DNA of 5,534 nucleotides from Bacteroidales bacterium. GTDB taxonomy: Bacteria; Bacteroidota; Bacteroidia; Bacteroidales; VadinHA17. Position numbers and translations under genes: made by a program. Below are positions 1 to 5,534 of the stretch, one piece after another (position 1 is the first letter of the stretch; each line of letters begins with the position of its first letter). Location of the stretch: contig JALOMK010000169.1 of assembly GCA_025455505.1 (NCBI GenBank), positions 1 through 5,534 on the forward strand. Reading direction: 5' to 3'. The notes beneath the pieces are model-generated. The model did no database searches and was not told the origin of the DNA. It saw nothing but the letters and a program-made list of their open reading frames with translations.

Positions 1-549
1 AGGAACATGTTACTGAAATTCAATTATGCAATTATTGACAACTATACATATTTCGGCAACACTGCCCTGCCCGCTCAGCATGCCGGAGGACTTTCGGTTG
101 CTGCGCTGACTGTTTCGAAAAACATGAGGGCCTGGAAGTTTCATGTCGACACTGATGTGATACTTCAGCAGAGTTCAAATACGGAGGTGCTCAGCCTGCC
201 GCTTGCGGCCCTGAGGGCTGCTGCCTATTTCGACCACCAGTTTTTCTTTGAGTCCACGGCAGGCAGGCTCAACATACAGATCGGCGCCGACCTCTTGTTC
301 CATACACGCTACTACCCCGACAGCTATATGCCTGCCACGGGCAGGTTCTACAGGCAGGATGCCGAAAAACTCGGCAATTACCCTTACATAAGTCCTTTCC
401 TCAACATGAAGCTGAAGCGCACGAGGATGTTTTTCATGTTCGATCATGTCAACTCGGGACTTATGGGTCTCGACTATTTCATGGTGCCGTCTTATCCTAT
501 GAATGTCAGGATGTTCCGCTACGGGCTGGCGTGGACATTTTACGATTAG
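1..549 (+). CDS. Putative outer-membrane porin, C-terminal part (5' end outside window)
   Basis: The frame is already open at base 1 (Arg-Asn before the first Met at base 7), so this is the last 182 codons of a longer gene and the Met at 7 is unlikely to be the start. The sequence is rich in aromatic residues and in alternating polar/hydrophobic stretches typical of beta strands, for example NIQIGADLLFHTRYY and RMFFMFDHVN. It contains the segment KLGNYPYISPFLNMKLKRTR and ends RYGLAWTFYD; a final strand rich in aromatics is what outer-membrane barrels need for insertion by the BAM machinery. From memory these match the Bacteroidota 'putative porin' family (Porin_10 type). No substrate is known for that family and none can be inferred here. 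The TAG stop lies just before the promoter of the next gene on the same strand. The family call is fairly sure; function beyond 'barrel' is not. Confidence 0.82.
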   Translation, partial: RNMLLKFNYAIIDNYTYFGNTALPAQHAGGLSVAALTVSKNMRAWKFHVDTDVILQQSSNTEVLSLPLAALRAAAYFDHQFFFESTAGRLNIQIGADLLFHTRYYPDSYMPATGRFYRQDAEKLGNYPYISPFLNMKLKRTRMFFMFDHVNSGLMGLDYFMVPSYPMNVRMFRYGLAWTFYD

Positions 550-568
550 AAAAAAATTGCTATCTTTG
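538..568 (+). promoter_or_regulatory. Bacteroidota-type -33/-7 promoter for the transglycosylase gene
   Basis: TATCTTTG at 561-568 is an exact match to the Bacteroidota -7 consensus TAnnTTTG. TTTT at 538-541 matches three of the four bases of the -33 element (TTTG) at a 19-bp spacing. The -33 element lies inside the last codons of the porin gene. A start site about six bases past the -7 element would give a leader of roughly 30 nt before the TTG start at 607, so the transglycosylase can be transcribed independently of the porin. Confidence 0.6.
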
Positions 569-573
569 CACCC

Positions 574-588
574 GCTTTCGCGGAAAGC
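574..588 (+). other. Perfect hairpin (6-bp stem, 3-nt loop) between porin and transglycosylase
   Basis: GCTTTC (574-579), loop GCG, GAAAGC (583-588) form a perfect inverted repeat, followed three bases later by TTTTT at 592-596. Read from the porin, this is a short possible intrinsic terminator 25 bp past the stop codon. Read from the promoter at 538-568, the hairpin would sit at the very 5' end of the new transcript and could protect the mRNA or act as an operator. The stem is short for a strong terminator, so either role is uncertain. Confidence 0.4.
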
Positions 589-606
589 ACATTTTTAACC
601 AATTTA

Positions 607-2037
607 TTGATTTTGAGAGAGAAACTTATTTTAATAATTTCAGTATTAATCCTTGTACTCGCTTCATGCAGCACTCCTGCCGGCGAGAAAGGGATTTCGC
701 TTGATCTTGATTCGATAAAGGCAAGGGGCCGGATAGTTGCTGTTACAGATTTCAATTCAACGAACTACTTCCTGTACAGGGGAGAGCCAATGGGCTTTCA
801 TTACGAACTGCTCAAATCCTTTGCCGATTACCTGGGGCTCGACCTCGAGATAATAACCGAGAATCACCTCGATCACTCATTCGGTCTGCTTAATTCAGGC
901 AAGGCCGACCTGCTTGCAATCGGACTTACTGTTAATGCTTCGCGCAGGCAGGAAGTGCTTTTCACCGATCCCATCGATGAAACAAGGCAGGTGCTTGTGC
1001 AGAGGAAGCCAAAATCGTGGAGGTCGCTTTCATCTGATGCCCTTGAATACAGGCTTGTCAGGAATCAGCTCGACCTTGCGCACAAGACTGTTTACGTGCA
1101 GAAGGGGTCTTCACATGTAGAGAGGCTCCATTCTCTTGCACGCGAGATAGGTGATTCGATAAACATAGTTGAAGTGCCTTTCGAGGCAGAGACCCTCATC
1201 AGGAATCTTAATGACGGGGAAATAGACTACGTTGTATGCGATGAGAATATAGCCCTTGTGAATGCAACCTATTACCCCGATATCGATGTTGCGACTCCCG
1301 TGAGCTTTACACAGAGTCTTGCCTGGGCGGTCAGAAAGCAGGGATCGGAGATGCTTGCGGAAGAGCTTAACAGGTGGATTTCGGATTTCAGGAAAACAAC
1401 TTCCTATTCGCTGCTTTATTCGAAGTATTTCAGGAACGCCCGGTCGAGCCACATCGTAAAAAGCGACTATTATACGCTTAACACCGGCAGGGTATCGCCG
1501 TATGATGAAATGATAAAGGGTTTCAGCGACAGCATCAACTGGGACTGGAGGCTTCTGGCTTCGCTTATCTGCCAGGAATCGAGGTTCGACGCTGAAGTTG
1601 TCTCCTGGGCAGGGGCCGTGGGATTAATGCAGATAATGCCGGTAACAGGCGAGCGGTTCGGGATCGATATTACGGCATCGCCAGAGAACAACATGAAGGC
1701 GGGAATCAGGTATATCAACTGGCTGCAGTCTGTATTTGAGCCTAAAATTGCCGACAGCACCGAGCGGCTCAACTTCATACTTGCATCGTATAATGCTGGT
1801 CCGGGTCATGTGCTCGATGCAATGAAGCTTGCCGGGAAGAACGGCATGGATCCCACCGTATGGAAGGGCAGCGTTGAAGTCTGGCTTCAGAAAAAATCGC
1901 AGCCTGAATACTATAATGATACGGTTGTAAGGAACGGCTATTTCAGGGGACGCGAATCGGTGGCCTTTGTGGCTGAGATTCTCGACAGGTATGAGCATTA
2001 CAAGAATGTTATACCGGCGTCGGGAATTGAAAAATGA
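607..2037 (+). CDS. mltF: MltF-type lytic murein transglycosylase lipoprotein (solute-binding domain + SLT domain)
   Basis: This enzyme cleaves the MurNAc-GlcNAc bond of peptidoglycan, leaving 1,6-anhydro-MurNAc ends, for wall remodelling and recycling. Residues 1-21 are a lipoprotein signal with lipobox LASC (Cys21). The residues after the Cys (STPAGEK) lack the acidic surface-export signal described in Bacteroidota, so a periplasm-facing membrane anchor is likely. Residues about 40-275 form a bacterial solute-binding family 3 domain, with NASRRQEVLFTDPI near 110-123; in Pseudomonas MltF this domain is an allosteric sensor of muropeptides. Residues about 298-420 are the SLT domain: QESRF with catalytic Glu324, GLMQIMP at 339-345, and SYNAGPG at 394-400. 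The end, GYFRGRESVAFV, also matches MltF. At 476 aa it is slightly shorter than E. coli MltF. No ATG is available; TTG at 607 or TTG at 613 must serve, and 613 gives a neat MREK signal start. The 3' end overlaps the convergent Nudix gene. Confidence 0.9.
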   Translation: MILREKLILIISVLILVLASCSTPAGEKGISLDLDSIKARGRIVAVTDFNSTNYFLYRGEPMGFHYELLKSFADYLGLDLEIITENHLDHSFGLLNSGKADLLAIGLTVNASRRQEVLFTDPIDETRQVLVQRKPKSWRSLSSDALEYRLVRNQLDLAHKTVYVQKGSSHVERLHSLAREIGDSINIVEVPFEAETLIRNLNDGEIDYVVCDENIALVNATYYPDIDVATPVSFTQSLAWAVRKQGSEMLAEELNRWISDFRKTTSYSLLYSKYFRNARSSHIVKSDYYTLNTGRVSPYDEMIKGFSDSINWDWRLLASLICQESRFDAEVVSWAGAVGLMQIMPVTGERFGIDITASPENNMKAGIRYINWLQSVFEPKIADSTERLNFILASYNAGPGHVLDAMKLAGKNGMDPTVWKGSVEVWLQKKSQPEYYNDTVVRNGYFRGRESVAFVAEILDRYEHYKNVIPASGIEK

Positions 2038-2747
2038 TCACATAAAAGCACGGCTTGTATAAATTCTTGCCAAGCATTCCGCAAGGAATTTACCCGACAG
2101 AGCATATTTCCCGATCTGATTATAGTCAGCAACTCATTAAGCATCATTGCAGTTGCCCCCCAGATTACATGGCCATCGTAGTCGAAGTACCTTACATTGA
2201 TAAGCTCGCCCCTTATTTCAAAAGGTTTGATTTTGATGATGCTTTTGTCAAGGAATCTCCTTAATTCGGCATCGAACAGAAACACTACCTCTTCGGCCTG
2301 GTGATTGAAGCCAGGCCTGTCATTTATCCAGCCCACGACAGGAGTTACAACAATATTGCTGACGGGAATAAAAAGAGGTGTCAGTGTTCCGATTACAGTG
2401 ATCTTCGAAGAATCTGCTCCTGTCTCTTCCTCTGTCTCTCTGAGGGCGGTGTGGATAATATCCCTGTCTTCCTGCTCTTTTTTACCTCCGGGAAAGCTTA
2501 TCTGTCCGCCATGCACGCCTGGGTAATTATGCCTCTGCATGAAAACAGTGTGGACAGATCCTTTATACGGATAAAGCAGAATAAGCACTGCGGCAACGGC
2601 TGCATCGGGTCCTGCGGTCCTGGGGAAATTCCTGACCATCCTGTCGCTCGATGCCATTTCCCACTGCACCCCGCTGCCCGGGAGCCCCTTCTCAATTTCA
2701 TTTTTAAGCAAGCCCGGAAATTGAACTGTCGCTGCGGTTTTTTCCAT
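1998..2747 (-). CDS. CoA pyrophosphatase-like Nudix hydrolase
   Basis: It probably hydrolyses coenzyme A or acyl-CoA to 4'-phosphopantetheine and 3',5'-ADP using Mg2+ or Mn2+ in the cytoplasm. Residue numbers are from the ATG at 2747. The CoA-subfamily signature is present: QRHNYPGVHGGQISFPGG, with FPGG at 85-88. It runs into a Nudix box ending RETEEETG, with Arg103 and metal-binding Glu104, Glu107 and Glu108. The box has the one-residue-longer spacing with Asp before it (EDRDIIHTALRE) usual in the NudL/NUDT7 group. LPG and EMASSDR near the N terminus and VIWGATAMMLNELL near 194-207 also fit. A TTG at 2762 would add five residues, but the ATG at 2747 is the more natural start. The 249 aa are long for the family; about 40 residues follow the usual end and show a different codon style (TGT, TTA, CAA). 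The gene lies 73 bp behind the permease on the same strand and could be co-transcribed. Substrate is inferred from family. Confidence 0.88.
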   Translation of the reverse strand: MEKTAATVQFPGLLKNEIEKGLPGSGVQWEMASSDRMVRNFPRTAGPDAAVAAVLILLYPYKGSVHTVFMQRHNYPGVHGGQISFPGGKKEQEDRDIIHTALRETEEETGADSSKITVIGTLTPLFIPVSNIVVTPVVGWINDRPGFNHQAEEVVFLFDAELRRFLDKSIIKIKPFEIRGELINVRYFDYDGHVIWGATAMMLNELLTIIRSGNMLCRVNSLRNAWQEFIQAVLLCDHFSIPDAGITFL

Positions 2748-2750
2748 TCC

Positions 2751-2758
2751 CAAAAGTA
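2751..2758 (-). promoter_or_regulatory. Possible -7 element at the Nudix gene start
   Basis: On the minus strand TACTTTTG matches TAnnTTTG exactly. It lies immediately upstream of the ATG at 2747, so transcription from it would begin at or just inside the start codon and give a leaderless message. No convincing -33 element is seen at the right distance (the best there is GTG). It may be chance. Confidence 0.25.
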
Positions 2759-2759
2759 C

Positions 2760-2773
2760 CAATTTTAAAATTG
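2760..2773. repeat. 14-bp perfect palindrome upstream of the Nudix gene
   Basis: CAATTTTAAAATTG is a perfect palindrome in the 73-bp gap between the permease stop and the Nudix start, centred about 20 bp upstream of the Nudix ATG. Its position would suit an operator overlapping a promoter. It is pure AT apart from the outer pair and has no loop, so it is a poor terminator. In an AT-rich spacer a chance origin is quite possible. Confidence 0.35.
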
Positions 2774-2820
2774 ATACACCTGATCGATGGAAGTCATGGA
2801 TTTTCTTTTATGCCAGTATG

Positions 2821-5205
2821 TTATTCGTACCTGAGAGCCTCCACCGGATTCCTTGTTGCAGCCCTCAGGCTTTGCCAGCTGACAGTGATAATCGCTATAA
2901 CCACTGCAGATAACGCTGCAGCTGCATAGATCCACCAGCTGAGCTCTGTTTTGTAGGCGAAGCGCTCGAGCCATTCCGAGGTGAAATACACAGCCGCAGG
3001 AATTGCAATAAACGAAGAGGCTATCACCCATCCAAGGAAGCCTGAATTCAGCAGGTAAAGAATCTGGCCCGCGGTTGCGCCGTTGACCTTCCTTATGCCT
3101 ATCTCCTTAGTCTTTTTCGAGATCGTTATGAGCGCTATCCCGAAGAGGCCCATCATCGAAAGTACGGTTGCAAGGATAGAAAAAGCGCCTATTATCGTCG
3201 ACTGGTTCCGCTCCCTGGCATAAAATTCGCGTACATCGTCAGAGAGATAGCGCGTCTCAAAGATCTCATCGGGTGAATACATTGTGAAGAGCCTGCGCAT
3301 TTCGCCAATGATCCTCTCGTCATTGCTGCCGTCGGTCCTGACAGCGATCAGTCCCATCCTTTCCGGATTCTGCTGCAGTATCACAAGCGGCTGAATGGCC
3401 GTATGAAGCGAATGAGCATTGAAATCCCTTACAATGCCCCTGATGCTGAAGCCCAGGAAGAGTTCCCCGGCCCTGAGATTGTGCTCCTTTGCAGCTGCCT
3501 CGTTGACGAGTACTGTAATCCTGTCGGTACTGTAGGGACCAAAGGACTCGCCGTCGACTATTTCCATTCCAAGGAGCTCAGTAAGCCCTTCGCCCATTAT
3601 GAGCCCGTCGAACCTTACTCTTTCACCTTCAGGCGTTGCCAGGGTCACCGGGAGAAGGTTCCCGAGGGGAGGAATGAAGGAGCCTCCTGCCGTAGCTGTT
3701 ACCCCCGGAAGCTTCTCAAGCTCATCAGAGATCGCCTCGAAATTCTTCCGAAGCTCGTCAGTGCCGAGATAGCTCACAAGTACATTCTCATGATTAATTC
3801 CCGTGGAGCCTGTCATGGAATACCTGATCTGTTTTGTAAGTGACAGGACTCCTGCCACAAGGAGTATGTAGATCGCGAAGTGGAACAAGAGGAAGGAATA
3901 GCCCCACCTGTCTCTCCTTCGTCCTGCCGAAAGCTTTCCTGAGAGCAAAGTAAGGGCAGGTATCCCTGAAAACCTGTGCCCTATAAGTATCCCGGAAAAG
4001 GTTCCTGTGAAGATTATGACAAAAGCAAGGAGCAGCAGCATTACAGGATTCCTGAAAACGTCGTTGCTCATTGTTTTGTTAAGCACGCTGTTAATGAAAT
4101 CCATCCCGTAGTCAATAACAAATGAGGCGGGGATGAGGCTTGCCAGGGCAACAAGGTTTGCTTCAAAAACTATCTGTTTACTCAGAATTCCACGTGTGGC
4201 ACCGAAAGCTTTCCTCGTTCCGAGTTCCTTAAGCCTGTCGGCTGCCGACGCTCGTGTGAGAAGAATATAGTTAAGTACTGAGATCAGCAGCACCAGCACG
4301 GAGATGGCTTCATAATACTTAAGGTCTGCCTCGTTTGTTGTCCTTATATAGGGAACGCCTGAAATATCCTGTGAGCCAAGGTAAATATCAGCCACCGGCT
4401 GAAGCGTATACTTCAGGTCGCGCACCCTGTCGCTCATGAAGAGTTCCTTGTATTTTTCCATTTTCAGTGCAAGGGCATCTCTGTCGGTGTTCTTCTCAAG
4501 CACTGCCACGGTGAGAAATTCATTGTCGTCCCAGTCGAGCCTGCCTGCCTGTTCGTTGCCGTAGGCTCCAAGTGCCCTCTGGAACTGGCCGAGGATCTTT
4601 TCTGACAACCTGATGTCGGCAACAAAAAAGGGATTTAAAACCGATGTTGCCGGAAAGTCGTCATACACTCCAGAGATTACAAGGTCAAAAAACTCATTGT
4701 TGAACTTCACCGAGATAATAGCGCCCAGGGGAGAAAGCTTGCCAAAGTATTTCTCAGCACTTGCTTCGGATATTGCTATTTCGTTAAGCGCCATCGCGGG
4801 ACCTCCTTTGATGAAGCCGACATGCATTATTGAAAACATTGATTTGTCGGCAAAGGCAAGGTTGCGGTCCCTGAAAAGCTCACCCTTGTGATTGCGAAGC
4901 TGGATGTTGCCAGCCTGGTAAAACCTGAAGAAATCCCTGACCTCAGGGAAGTCATTCTTCATGGCCTCACCCAGCGGATACTGGGTCTGGGATCCGTTTC
5001 CGAATACTACCCTGCAAATGTTTTCATGGCCCGGGATATACCTGTTGAATGATTTCTCGTGGACTATTAGTGCAAGGAGGAGGATCACGCAGCCGAACCC
5101 GATTCCCATGCCAAGTATGCTGATTGCAGATTGAACCTTGTTCCGAAGAATGCTTCGGACAGAGATTTTTAAATATGTGCCTGTCATAATTTCATGTTTT
5201 ACCAT
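2821..5205 (-). CDS. FtsX/MacB-type ABC transporter permease, two-repeat form
   Basis: This is an inner-membrane permease of the MacB/FtsX (type VII ABC) superfamily, whose members couple ATP hydrolysis to periplasmic movements that drive efflux, lipoprotein release or signalling. Eight membrane segments are visible as two sets of four: about 28-48, 300-317, 349-370 and 388-409, then 436-456, 671-695, 720-741 and 757-776. The large periplasmic domains are about 49-298 and 457-668. Each half carries the cytoplasmic coupling motif before its third segment: RLKELGTRKAFGAT (324-337) and KTKEIGIRKVNGAT (698-711). The end, NPVEALRYE, is typical. The 794 aa are normal for the Bacteroidota two-repeat form. 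No ATPase domain is fused and no ATPase gene lies in the window. The ATG at 5205 has AGGA about ten bases upstream, but Met7 (5187) would give the more usual family start MTGTYLK. The cargo cannot be told. The divergent response regulator suggests two-component control. Confidence 0.92.
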   Translation of the reverse strand: MVKHEIMTGTYLKISVRSILRNKVQSAISILGMGIGFGCVILLLALIVHEKSFNRYIPGHENICRVVFGNGSQTQYPLGEAMKNDFPEVRDFFRFYQAGNIQLRNHKGELFRDRNLAFADKSMFSIMHVGFIKGGPAMALNEIAISEASAEKYFGKLSPLGAIISVKFNNEFFDLVISGVYDDFPATSVLNPFFVADIRLSEKILGQFQRALGAYGNEQAGRLDWDDNEFLTVAVLEKNTDRDALALKMEKYKELFMSDRVRDLKYTLQPVADIYLGSQDISGVPYIRTTNEADLKYYEAISVLVLLISVLNYILLTRASAADRLKELGTRKAFGATRGILSKQIVFEANLVALASLIPASFVIDYGMDFINSVLNKTMSNDVFRNPVMLLLLAFVIIFTGTFSGILIGHRFSGIPALTLLSGKLSAGRRRDRWGYSFLLFHFAIYILLVAGVLSLTKQIRYSMTGSTGINHENVLVSYLGTDELRKNFEAISDELEKLPGVTATAGGSFIPPLGNLLPVTLATPEGERVRFDGLIMGEGLTELLGMEIVDGESFGPYSTDRITVLVNEAAAKEHNLRAGELFLGFSIRGIVRDFNAHSLHTAIQPLVILQQNPERMGLIAVRTDGSNDERIIGEMRRLFTMYSPDEIFETRYLSDDVREFYARERNQSTIIGAFSILATVLSMMGLFGIALITISKKTKEIGIRKVNGATAGQILYLLNSGFLGWVIASSFIAIPAAVYFTSEWLERFAYKTELSWWIYAAAALSAVVIAIITVSWQSLRAATRNPVEALRYE

Positions 5206-5214
5206 TCCCAGTAA

Positions 5215-5230
5215 TCCTATAATTGTGCCA
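5215..5230 (-). promoter_or_regulatory. Candidate sigma-54 -24/-12 element for the permease
   Basis: On the minus strand TGGCAC (5230-5225) is a perfect -24 element. After a 5-bp spacer comes TAGGA (5219-5215), where TTGCA or TTGCT is expected; the -12 GC pair reads GG, which weakens the case. A start site 12 bases on would fall at about 5204, at the annotated ATG, and would favour Met7 (5187) as the translation start. It is listed because the divergent gene resembles a sigma-54 activator and no good -33/-7 promoter is seen for the permease. Confidence 0.3.
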
Positions 5231-5246
5231 TAGTAGCAAGTGCCAT
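5225..5246. repeat. Direct repeat GTGCCAT x2, 15-bp period
   Basis: GTGCCAT occurs at 5225-5231 and again at 5240-5246, separated by AGTAGCAA; on the minus strand both read ATGGCAC. The copies are 20 and 35 bp upstream of the permease ATG. They could be duplicated -24-like elements or two half-sites for a regulator. Both share the TGGCAC core but only the proximal one has any -12-like sequence at the right distance. Confidence 0.4.
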
Positions 5247-5283
5247 GAATACAGGGTTATAGAAAAAATGTTTTTGCAAAATG

Positions 5284-5298
5284 GTAAATAAAATTTAC
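5284..5298. promoter_or_regulatory. Dyad site 1, GTAAA-N5-TTTAC
   Basis: GTAAAT (5284-5289), AAA, ATTTAC (5293-5298) form a perfect 6-bp inverted repeat centred at 5291, 86 bp upstream of the permease ATG and 95 bp upstream of the regulator ATG. It has the same half-sites and spacing as the dyad at 5306-5322. It is a likely binding site for a dimeric DNA-binding protein, plausibly the neighbouring response regulator. Confidence 0.5.
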
Positions 5299-5305
5299 AT
5301 ACATG

Positions 5306-5322
5306 CGTAAAAATATTTTACG
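5306..5322. promoter_or_regulatory. Dyad site 2, GTAAA-N5-TTTAC
   Basis: CGTAAAA (5306-5312), ATA, TTTTACG (5316-5322) form a perfect 7-bp inverted repeat centred at 5314, exactly 23 bp from the centre of site 1, or about two helical turns. It ends six bases before the possible -33 element of the regulator gene, so one protein bound here could act on both divergent genes. It is too AT-rich and misplaced to be a useful terminator. Confidence 0.5.
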
Positions 5323-5327
5323 GTCTA

Positions 5328-5358
5328 TTGACTTTAATATTGTGTCAGCTTAACTTTA
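5328..5358 (+). promoter_or_regulatory. Possible -33/-7 promoter for the response regulator gene
   Basis: ATTG (5327-5330) stands 20 bp before TAACTTTA (5351-5358), which matches seven of eight positions of TAnnTTTG. This is the normal Bacteroidota spacing and would start a transcript near 5364, leaving a leader of about 22 nt to the ATG at 5386. An alternative -7-like sequence, TAATATTG at 5336-5343, also has one mismatch. Confidence 0.4.
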
Positions 5359-5385
5359 AGCCAGGTTTATGAATGCCTGTTACTG

Positions 5386-5534
5386 ATGAAGAAACATAAG
5401 GGCAGGGTACTGGTTGTCGACGACAGCAGGAGCATACTGAGCACTCTTGAGATACTGCTTTCCCCCGAGTTTAGCGGTGTTACTTCGCTTGCAAATCCCA
5501 ACCTTATCCTTGCAGAGCTTGACAGGACGGACTT
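5386..5534 (+). CDS. Response regulator, receiver-domain N terminus (probably NtrC-type sigma-54 activator; 3' end outside window)
   Basis: The 49 visible codons begin MKKHKGRVLVVDDSRSIL. A short hydrophobic beta strand ends in the paired acids Asp12-Asp13, which bind Mg2+ in receiver domains, followed by helix 1 (SRSILSTLEILL). The phosphorylated Asp, expected near residue 55-60, lies beyond the window. The following stretch, SPEFSGVTSLANPNLILAEL, closely resembles the receiver domains of Bacteroidota NtrC-type regulators, which continue into an AAA+ sigma-54 activator domain and a Fis-type helix-turn-helix. That part is recognition from memory, as the output domain cannot be seen. The gene diverges from the ABC permease across a 180-bp spacer; such regulators are common beside FtsX/MacB-type transporter genes in this phylum, which suggests it controls the permease. 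The receiver call is firm, the NtrC-type call moderate. Confidence 0.82.
   Translation, partial: MKKHKGRVLVVDDSRSILSTLEILLSPEFSGVTSLANPNLILAELDRTD

Noticed and set aside
1111..1998. Three minus-strand open frames (102-124 codons) inside mltF
   Set aside because: They are antisense to the solute-binding and SLT domains, whose motifs are intact on the plus strand, and resemble no known protein.
2076..2089. ATTCC-GCAA-GGAAT hairpin past the mltF stop as a terminator
   Set aside because: The 5-bp stem with a GNRA-like loop is neat, but no T-run follows in either direction and it lies within the Nudix reading frame. No convincing terminator was found between the convergent genes.
2301..2768. 155-codon plus-strand frame opposite the Nudix gene
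   Set aside because: The minus strand encodes an intact Nudix signature here; the plus frame has no recognisable domain and an unlikely Cys/His-rich composition.
3403..3843. 146-codon open frame on the plus strand inside the permease gene
   Set aside because: It is antisense to a clearly coding permease stretch, has no family resemblance, and is rich in Cys/Arg/Pro combinations typical of shadow frames.
5306..5322. Second dyad read as a transcription terminator
   Set aside because: It lies upstream of both divergent genes rather than after any gene, and its stem is almost all AT. A protein-binding site fits better.
1..5534. tRNA, rRNA, CRISPR array, insertion sequence or phage attachment site
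   Set aside because: No spaced repeat array, transposase-like frame, terminal inverted repeats flanked by duplications, or cloverleaf sequence was found on either strand by eye.

Overview
The window looks like chromosomal DNA of a member of the Bacteroidota, probably Bacteroidales or a related order. Four things point there. The first gene ends like the putative porins found only in that phylum. Upstream elements resemble the Bacteroidota -33/-7 promoter (TTTG, about 20 bp, TAnnTTTG). Start codons lack clear Shine-Dalgarno sequences. Arginine is often written AGG. Base composition is moderate, with AT-rich spacers between the genes.

Layout, left to right: (1) the 3' end of a putative outer-membrane porin (+, 1-549); (2) a 57-bp spacer with a good -33/-7 promoter and a perfect hairpin; (3) a complete MltF-type lipoprotein lytic transglycosylase (+, 607-2037); (4) a convergent CoA-type Nudix hydrolase (-, 1998-2747) whose 3' end overlaps the transglycosylase by 40 bp; (5) a complete 794-residue FtsX/MacB-type ABC transporter permease (-, 2821-5205); (6) a 180-bp divergent spacer rich in symmetrical sequence; (7) the first 49 codons of a response-regulator receiver domain (+, from 5386), resembling the NtrC-type sigma-54 activators of Bacteroidota.

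The left half is envelope housekeeping: an outer-membrane pore and a peptidoglycan-cleaving enzyme. The Nudix enzyme is metabolic and probably turns over coenzyme A. The right half looks like the edge of a two-component-regulated transporter locus, with a permease and a response regulator diverging from a shared control region. That region holds two copies of GTAAA-N5-TTTAC, 23 bp apart centre to centre. It also has a repeated GTGCCAT motif, whose complement ATGGCAC contains a sigma-54 -24-like TGGCAC, just upstream of the permease. The most interesting hypothesis is that the dyads are binding sites for the adjacent regulator. I see no clearly new enzyme system: the protein-coding content belongs to recognisable families and the less ordinary signals are regulatory.
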